64,000 bases of DNA from Monomorium pharaonis (taxonomy: Eukaryota > Arthropoda > Insecta > Hymenoptera > Formicidae), in the NCBI RefSeq assembly GCF_013373865.1, contig NC_050467.1, forward strand, positions 9,050,795-9,114,794, given 5' to 3'. The position numbers and the translations under genes were made by a program. Shown in pieces: positions 56,206 to 64,000 of this stretch. How positions within the stretch are numbered: position 1 is the stretch's first letter; each line of letters starts with the position of its first letter. The notes under the pieces are model-generated. The model was given only the letters and a program-made list of their open reading frames with translations, did no database searches and was not told the origin of the DNA.

Positions 56206-58325
56206 GATGTTTATAAAGTTAGCACCGCCATTTTGAAACACAAAAAATCGAAGTTGTGGTAGATTGTGGTAAGCTTGTGCTACGCAAACAGCACTTCGAT
56301 ATCTTAAAGAATGAAGCAAAAATTGAAAAAATTGTTTTTAAGATCCAACACCGCCATTTTGTCAGAATAAAAAAAATAGTTGTGCTAAATTGTGCTAGGG
56401 TTGTGTTAACTTGTGTCACAAACCGTAGTTCAATAACGCAATTAGTTTATTAGAAAATCACAATTTAAAAAATAGTCGCAACGCCGTTTTAAAAGACAAA
56501 GAAAATAAAGGTTGTGTTGGATTGTGCTAGGGTTGTGCTAACTTGTTCCACAAACCGTAATTCAATAACGCAATTTATTAGAAAATCACAATTTAAAAAA
56601 ATAGTCGCAGCACCGCCATTTTGAAAAACAAAAAATCGAAGTTGTATTGAATTGTGCTAGGATTGTGCCGCAAACCATAGTTCAATAACGCAATTAGTTT
56701 ATTAGAAAATCACAATTTAAAAAATAGTCGCAGTGTCGCTGGTGCATACTGCGTAGATTTTCTATAATTCGACTTTTTAATTATCCGATAAATTATCGAA
56801 AGCATATCTGAGTTGTGCTAGCCTATCACAAGTCAGCACAACTGTCAATTTTTCCAACACGATATTAAGGGCATTTTACTCTTGAGCGTGACTCTTTGCG
56901 CTCGGATTCTATGTCCAAAATTCTTTGTAATTATCGCAGCACACACGTTAAGCTCGCGCACTTGGACACTCGCCCGATCACGCACTCGCGTGCATAAAGG
57001 AAGGAAACGTCTCTTTGATAGAACGGGTACATTATTATATTATTAAAGAATTACAAGTGCTTTTAAAAAGTGTTGTGCTGAGAAATTTAAAGGTTGTGTT
57101 GACTTGGGCTATGTTAACAAAACTCAGATATACAATATCAGCTTCATTAAATAATTACAATCCCGAAAAATAGAATCCGAGCGCTAACGGACATACATCG
57201 TCGTAATATACGAATACATTCAAAAGATATAAACATGTGTTACAATATTTGTATATATCTAAATAAAACAAAAGTGTATGCGTATATACGTATACGTGTG
57301 TGTATGTATGTATGTCTGCGTGTGTGTGTGTATACGTGTAAGCATGTAAGCATGAGTAAGCATGTGTGTGCCCGACTGAGAAATTATACCATGTCATGTA
57401 TTGTTTTTGGGCAGATAATCATAGAGTTTTAATTTGAATGTGTCAAAGATAATATCAACTAGGTTGCCAATGCGGTCCCGCTCCCGGGCGCGATCCCACT
57501 ATTGCCGAAGAATTCGAGGTTTTGCTGACTTCTGCTATGCTAGCACAACTCAAATATACAATATCAGCTTCATTAAATAATTATAAACCCCAAAAATGGA
57601 CATAGAATCCAAGTACTAACGTACAAGTGCCCTTAAAATCGTTGTGCCAAAAATTTCAAAGATTGTACTGACTTGGGCTAGGCTAGCACAACTCAAATAT
57701 GCAGTATTGTCTTCGTCGAATATTTACAAAACCAAATTTTGGATTAGAATCCGAGCACAGAGTCACACTTAAGAGTAAAGTGTTCTTAATATCGTTGTGC
57801 TGGAAAAATCGACAGTTGTGCTAACTTGTAGTAGGTTAGCACAACTCAAATATGCAATTCATTGGATAATTAAAAAGTCAAATTGTAAAACATCTGCGCA
57901 GTGTGTGCCGCCGATGCTGCGACTATTTTTTAAATTATGATATTCTAATAAACTAATTGCGTTATTAAACTACGGTGTGCGGCACAAGCTAACACAATCC
58001 TAGCCCAATCCAACACAATTTTTTTTGTTTTTCAAAGTAACGGTGTTATTATTTTTTAATTGTGGTTTTCTAATAAACTAATTGCGTTATTAAACTACAG
58101 TTTGCGGCACAAGTTAGTGGCACTCCTAGCACAATCTAGCACAACTGTTTTTTTTTATTCTGACAAAATGACGGTGTTGGATCTTAAAAACGATTTTTTT
58201 CCATTTTCGCTTTATTCTTTGAAATAACAAAGTGCGATTTGCGGCACAACGTAGCACAGCCTAGTACAATCTAGCACAACTTTGATTTTGTTTTTAAAAA
58301 CAAAGGTGTTAGCTTCATAAACATA
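56206..58325. mobile_element. Large inverted-repeat element with subterminal tandem repeats
   Basis: Arms of about 600-700 bp face each other: TTAGCACCGCCATTTTG at the left, and its diverged complement near 58310. Each arm holds about three diverged units of roughly 115-120 bp containing CAATAACGCAATTAGTTTAT and variations on TTGTGCTAGGTTGTGCTAAC. The centre, with a TATACGTA/GTGTGTATG tract at 57280-57350, has no gene. Confidence 0.7.
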
Positions 58326-59607
58326 GTAAAATACATTCAAAATATGGTCACATTTATCACATTTATAATATTTTTATTAACATTTTTATCGATAACAGCG
58401 AGCTCAGAATACGAGACCATGTGTCAAATGTAATTCAAAAACAACCTCTTCTGTCCAAAACTTGTTTAAATTAAAAAAATATTGACATGCTTAAATTGTA
58501 TTGAATGCTTAAATTGTAACTAAACATGTCTAATTTTATTAACCGTAAGTCTTTTTTTAAAAATTTAATGAACTCAATATGACACCAAAAATAAAAAGAT
58601 CCAAAAAGTAATATTTTTCGCAAAAATCTTGTAAAAGTATTAATCAAAATTAATAAAATCTGTGCCATTTTTGTAGTAAAAAGTTTTACAATTTTATCCA
58701 CAAATTTATTTTTTACATTTTTGAGATCGCTGATTTCAAATTTAAAATCAATATTTCAAAATTAAAAATGGCGGATCCAATATAAAAACCCATTTATAAA
58801 AAAATATAATTATTTTAAAAAACTTTAATGCGTCATATTGAATCCATTCTTAATTTTGAAATTTTGGTATAAAATTTAGATTTAGCGACCCAAAAAACCT
58901 ATAAAAATCCATTTTCAAAAAAATCTAATTATTTTTTAAAACTTCGATGCGCCATATTGGATCCACCATTTTAAATTTTGCAATTTCGTAAATTCGAATT
59001 CAGCGACCCTAAAAACCTTGAAATACTTACCACTGTAAAAATTTCGGTAGTTTAACTTTTTTTTTCAAGTATATACATATATGTGTCATCCACAGCAAAG
59101 GGATTAATATATGCGCACTGACTACAGCGTTTGACTTTCATTTGTCAAATTCTCCTACTTAAGTTAGTATTCAAAAGTTCACTAATCATTTATTTGTTAA
59201 TAAAAGATTCTTTCATTTTTAAATTCCATCCATGTCTATTTTATTAGCATTTTAATACCTTAAAAAATTTTAAATTTCAAAATGGCGGATCCAATATAGC
59301 TAGACTTAAAAAATATTGAATTTTTTATTTAAATGTAATAAAATATTTATTTAAATCTAAATTGTAGTGTTGGTAAAGATACAGAAGTCTATTTTCATTA
59401 AGCATTGATATTTTTAAGGTGTTATATACAGTCAGTTCGTAGGCAACATCAAATCAGTGTTTTAAAAGTGACAAGTGCAGCCCAAGATCTTTTGTATAAA
59501 GTTGATGGCTGGAATTGATGACTCTGTGTAAGTTAAAATTCTCTGCATGTAATTCACCTTTAAAACTTTAAACGCATTTTTTTCAAAACAACGTTTTTAA
59601 AGACAGT
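58326..59607. other. AT-rich DNA without a gene
   Basis: Contains inverted and direct copies of the ATGGCGGATCCAATAT word family and long A/T runs. No coding signal was found. Confidence 0.45.
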
Positions 59608-59907
59608 GACCACAATTTCTCGAAAACTATTGCACCGATCTTTCTGAAATTCTCAGGACTTCTTAACAACATAAAAAACTACTTCTTGATCAAAGGATTT
59701 TGTTTTTTATTGCATAGTTTCAATTTTATGGACTAAAATTTTATGGTCGATTTTTTCGCAAAAATTGAAATTTCGACTTCGTACATCTGCCATTTTTTTT
59801 TTAATCAATATTTTGCAAAACCCTTCAATCAAGAACTAATTTTTTATGTTGTTAAAAAGCCTTGAAAATTTCAGAAAGATCGATGCAGTTTTCAAAAAAT
59901 CGTGGTC
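59608..59907. repeat. Inverted repeat, probable MITE
   Basis: GACCACAATTTCTCGAAAAC at the left pairs with GTTTTCAAAAAATCGTGGTC at the right. The arms of about 90 bp include AACAACATAAAAAACTA and its complement. Confidence 0.7.
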
Positions 59908-60249
59908 ATCGTGATTCGAGTTTTTTTTTTCGAGTCGTTCTTGAAAAACTGCTGTATCTCGCTATAAACTTTATATTTTTACTTAACAAAATTTTAAAAA
60001 ATTCTTCGATAGTTACTTTTTCATAAATCATAAGTTATAAATAAATCTATGTATATACATTTTTTTAACCCTCAAAAAGTAGCGTTTTTTGGTCTCATGA
60101 CTATATGTAATCCATTCCTCTGTATATTGAGTTAGCGTACCCCTGGTTAAATTTTCGAATTTGCGACATTTCAACAGCTTTTGAGTAGAGACGCTGGGGC
60201 TAGGAGGGTGTGCCTGCTCTCTACTGTTTCCTTGCTTAGCGGCTTTAGA

Positions 60250-60485
60250 GCCACCGCACAAGCTTTTTGTAACACGTTACGTTACGTTAAGTGCTCCATA
60301 AACCTAAGTTCGTACTTAAAATTAAACTTACATCAACGCACAAAGAAACTTTTAACGTAAGTTCTTAAGTTCTTACGTTAAGGATTTCTTTGTGCGTTGA
60401 TTTAAGTTAAATTTTAAGTACAACTTAGGTTCGTATGGAGTACTTAACGTAACGTAACGCGTTATGGAAGAGTTTGTGCGGTGGC
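60250..60485. mobile_element. Palindromic MITE, near-perfect hairpin
   Basis: Ends GCCACCGCACAAGCT and its complement. The arms of about 110 bp contain GTTACGTTACGTTAAGT and CTTAAAATTAAACTTA with only scattered mismatches. Confidence 0.85.
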
Positions 60486-62195
60486 CCTTAGTGCGCTAAG
60501 AGCTGTCGAGCTGTGTACATCAAAAGTGTGGTAGAGTTACGCTAACAAAGTGTGTGTAAATAAGGTGAAAATTGGTATTTTTAAACAATTTAAATTGTAA
60601 GTAGAAGTAATTAATTGTATTGTTTGTTATTTATATTATGAGTGTATATTATAAAGTAATTTAGCTTTTGTCACAAAAAGAAAAAAAAACGACTAATGGC
60701 CAGCAATATACTTACAAAAATACTTCTTAAACTATATTTCTTAAGAACATTAATGTAATTTTAGTTTTTTTTTAGGAAAGATAAGTTGATTAATCACACA
60801 CAAAAAAATTAATCTGATGTGCATGTTTATAAACAATTTGTAAACATTTCTTTTGTAAACATTGTAAAAAATATATTTTTAATAAACGATTTTTTCCATT
60901 TATATAGGCTGTTTCTAAACTGGCGCTAGATTTAATAACAAATTCTTTGTAACATTTTGAAGAAAATTCTAATACAAAAACGTTAAGGCTATAATAAATT
61001 TCAAATGGAAAGAGTTTAAAGATCACAAATAACAGGGTTAAAATTTCACGCGCTCAGAGATGGTAGTGATAAATAACGTTTCATATACGTTTGGCAATAA
61101 CATCTCTGTTCAATAAATTATTGAACAAATATGTCATAAAAGTTTCATTAAGAAACCAATTCTGTTCATTTATAATAAATTTGTTATAAAAACGATTCAA
61201 GATGTTTTTATTAAAACTTTAATATGTATGTACTATCTCTAGTAGCAAAAAACATTGGCGCAATATTTGAAAGCAATGTAAAGACAATATTCCCAATATT
61301 GATCCAATATTGTAAAGTGGACGCTTCATCTTATTTAGCCAATTTGTCTAAGCAGCAATATTGGTTCAATATTGGTTCAGCACTAGGCCAATATTGAACC
61401 AATCGATTTTTCAAATTGAACATTAATTGCATTCTAATTTGGAGCCAATATTTTATAACCTATATTGGCGTTATACAGCGAAACATTAGAAAAACATTGG
61501 CCAACGTATTCCCAATATAACCAATATTTAGACTCGTGTAGCAATAGGCGCCTTAGACGTGCCTATGATCGCGGGATTGGTAAAAAGTGAGGCTCCCGAA
61601 GAGGAAGTGGTACAAGGAAGACGGTCGTGGCAGACAGCCCTTGATCTCACGCGGGCATTACGTTTATAAGTATCTATCCATTTCTTGGCCCAGAATGCGC
61701 ATTGGATGAAACGCTCAGACACGTGTCCACTTTTTTAAAATGTAGAATCATTCCTTAAAGTTTCGTAGTGTAATTGTTACCTATTAAAATCGACTACCCA
61801 CACTGTAGTCCTTCCGTGTAAGTTAATTGTTTAAGAAAATGTTAAAATTTTTAACAATTTTTTTTAAACAAACTGTTTAACAAATTTTCGTCATAAAACC
61901 AACAGCGCTACTCAATTCTACAAGATAAATTTCAACAAAAAAATGTGTTTTGCATATTTATTTATTTTGTAAAAAACAGAATCACTAAGAATATACAATA
62001 ATTTTTTTGTTATACCAGCGTTCGGCGTTAGTTTTTGTTCGGATGCCATGTTCAAAAAATTCCATTGCAAATGAATTCTGAAAGATTTGTCTCAACCTGG
62101 ATATATCCACAACTGCCATATGAAAAACATTAAGCTTTAACTACATCTTATGTCTTTATTGTCTGTATTTACTTTTAGTTATGGTACTTATTTAT
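60486..62195. other. AT-rich DNA without a confident gene
   Basis: CAATATTGG-type words recur between 61240 and 61510, probably a decayed MITE. At 61520-61670 a plus-strand frame stays open for about 50 codons with a balanced composition, but has no start, splice sites or recognisable motif, so it is not called. Confidence 0.4.
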
Positions 62196-62713
62196 GGGTC
62201 GCATTCATTTGACCGACAGTTCACTTGACCGACACTTGGTCGACAGCACATTTGACCAACAATATCACTTAATCGATAATTACATGACCGACAAGTACAC
62301 TTAACCGACACGATTATTTGACCGACAGTATCACTTAATCGACAATTACATGACCGACAAGTACACTTAACCGACACGATTATTTGACCGACAGTATCAC
62401 TTAATCGACACCACTTAGCCGACACACTTGCTCCGTTTGGTCTGTGTATTTGGTCCGTGCGCATTTGATCCGTGCGCATTTGGTCTGTGCGCATTTGTTA
62501 CTGTGTCCGTTTGTTACTATGCGCATCTGGGACTCACTCAGAGGAAGTGTGTCGGCCAAATGGTGTTGCTTAAGTGAACTGTCGGTCAAATGATCGTGTC
62601 GGATAAGTGTACTTGTCGATCATGTAATTGTCGATTAAGTGATACTGTCGGTCAAGTGTACTGTTGGTCAAACGGTGTCGGTCAAATGAACTGTCGGTCA
62701 AGTGTACTAGACC
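62196..62713. mobile_element. Foldback element built of GACCGACA words
   Basis: The left half (62205-62410) repeats TTGACCGACA, TTAATCGACA and ATGACCGACA many times; the right half (62575-62705) holds the complements TGTCGGTCAA and GTCGATTAAG. A central block repeats GTCCGTGCGCATTTG. The outer ends share GGGTC. The element can fold along its whole length. No coding capacity is evident. Confidence 0.75.
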
Positions 62714-64000
62714 CCTTATTTATTCATGAGCTGATAAAGGGGGAGGGAGGTACTTTTTTTACCTCTTTTAATTTTGTCAATAACTGTCATATATGGAATC
62801 AGTAACCACAAAAACAAAAAAAAGCACCAAGTATTTACAAGAAAATTTTTTTAGTTTTTAAGTTCACCATATTGGATCCACCATTTTGAATTTATGATAG
62901 TTACATGTTTGTAACAGTCACAAAAATTTAATAACCACAATTATGAATATTATTAATGTAAAATATTACAGAATGTCGCTTTATGTTCATAATTTTTATT
63001 TTTAAATATATCAGTGCTTAATATAAAAGTATAAATATGTCTATACAATCCAACATAAGAATTTGTATTTTTCCTTAGAAATTGTAAAAACAAAATTTGT
63101 ACTTTCCCTTAAAAAGAGCAAAGACATTTCAATCTTTACTTTAAGGTAAAAAAAATTTAATTTTTTTGCAATTTTTTTCAAAACTGTATTATTGAGTCTT
63201 AAGTATATTAAGTCTTTGCCATTTTTATTTCTAAAAATACCAATGTTAAATAAAAATAAACTTATATGCCTTTAATCCAACACTATAATTTAGACAATAA
63301 CAAACTAAATATTTGACCAACAAATGTTAAACATATAGATTAAATCGCCTATTCGATGGGCAGCAGATTTTGGTGTTAAATAATAATTTTATTGTAAATT
63401 TTGATTTTCCTAGTTCATATAAACTGCGACCCGACACTTTTTGTCAGTCTTGAAACACAGTTACTAGCTAGATGCCAATGCTAAGAAGCATCTATAAGAT
63501 AAACCAAAAGAATAATACCGTAGGCCTCGATGGTCAAACTAGCTAAGACACCCACACAGAATGCAGGATTCAGGATCAAATCCTAGCCGATGTATTATTC
63601 TTCACAATAAATTATTGACACACATCTACAATTATAAATTATTTTTTCAGAGAAAAAAGAAGGGATCTCTCCATAGTTAATAAAAGTATACATGTTTAGT
63701 TTATTAATTTAAGCACTATGAAAATTTTTTAGCTTAAATAAATTTTGAGCAAAAAAAGTGTCTGTTTCAAAGAATGTTCCATATAGATTTTACTTCATTA
63801 ATTACATATTTATACAATATTTATTGCTTACATCATATGTATTGCTATCAAAATTACAGCAACTTTTAAAAGTTGCATTAAGATTAAATTGATTTTTTTT
63901 TATTAAATGTAAATTTTTATTAATAAAACAAATTAAAATAAAGTAAATAACAAAATTAATAAAATATATAATAAAGTAAACTCAGATAAAAAAACATGTT
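62714..64000. other. AT-rich window end with a tRNA-like sequence
   Basis: At 63525-63595 TGGTCAAACTAGCTAAG (A-box-like) and GGATCAAATCC (B-box-like) are spaced as in a tRNA; this is probably a SINE head or tRNA pseudogene. Nothing else is recognised. Confidence 0.4.

Noticed and set aside
61520..61670. Short protein-like open frame
   Set aside because: About 50 codons, without start, splice sites, motif or neighbours.
62205..62705. CRISPR-like repeats of GACCGACA
   Set aside because: The words change orientation at the centre and form one foldback structure rather than regular repeat and spacer units.

Overview
This is AT-rich eukaryotic genomic DNA, almost certainly from an insect. A hymenopteran such as an ant is my best guess, from the overall repeat landscape, and is inference only. 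Little host coding sequence is visible: a two-exon fragment of a nuclear-type gene at 32387-34733 (minus) and an orphan terminal exon at 28687-28965 (minus). The rest is transposons, miniature inverted-repeat elements (MITEs) and microsatellites, many nested in one another.

The centrepiece is a complete Polinton/Maverick (adintovirus-type) element at 7534-23013 (15,480 bp). It has long terminal inverted repeats (TIRs) of about 440-470 bp and a 6-bp target duplication, CACAGG, at 7528-7533 and 23014-23019. I see ten genes without internal stops. On the minus strand, from right to left: a four-exon spliced gene of unknown function; a 1321-residue protein-primed family B DNA polymerase; an FtsK/HerA-type packaging ATPase; a 115-residue protein with a hydrophobic tail; a 269-residue conserved-type protein; a chromodomain integrase; a penton-like minor capsid protein; a basic pVI/pX-like virion protein; a double-jelly-roll-type major capsid protein; a 210-residue protein; and an adenain-like maturation protease (so ten minus-strand genes plus one plus-strand gene if the spliced gene is counted). 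The plus-strand gene lies near the right end, has one intron and may carry duplicated PC4-like folds. Together they cover integration, replication, packaging and capsid assembly, so the element looks like a virion-competent mobile virus. The genes from 14462 down to 8000 are packed like an operon, with two ATGA stop/start overlaps.

Region by region. 1-7533: unassigned DNA, a minisatellite, a broken Harbinger transposase, a hammerhead-like motif and a three-unit MITE array. 7534-23013: the Polinton, inserted in a palindromic MITE that itself sits between the ends of an older element. 23020-28210: a tRNA-like SINE, palindromic MITEs, a GC-rich probable solo LTR and a long GA tract. 28210-38040: the orphan exon, a piggyBac-type element carrying a Penelope-derived piece with a hammerhead-like core, a hAT element with an exact 8-bp duplication, a TA-flanked MITE and the host gene. 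38044-43386: a Tc1-type element with long TIRs, holding a nested mariner, a foldback element and a MITE. 43387-52200: a decayed Penelope fragment, a 100-bp tandem array and an antisense LINE at 47093-52182 with a 16-bp target duplication and an internal inversion. 52560-64000: the 3' end of a Penelope element (GIY-YIG nuclease plus hammerhead-like core), then large palindromic and foldback repeats.

All family calls rest on motif reading by eye; no database or structure search was run.
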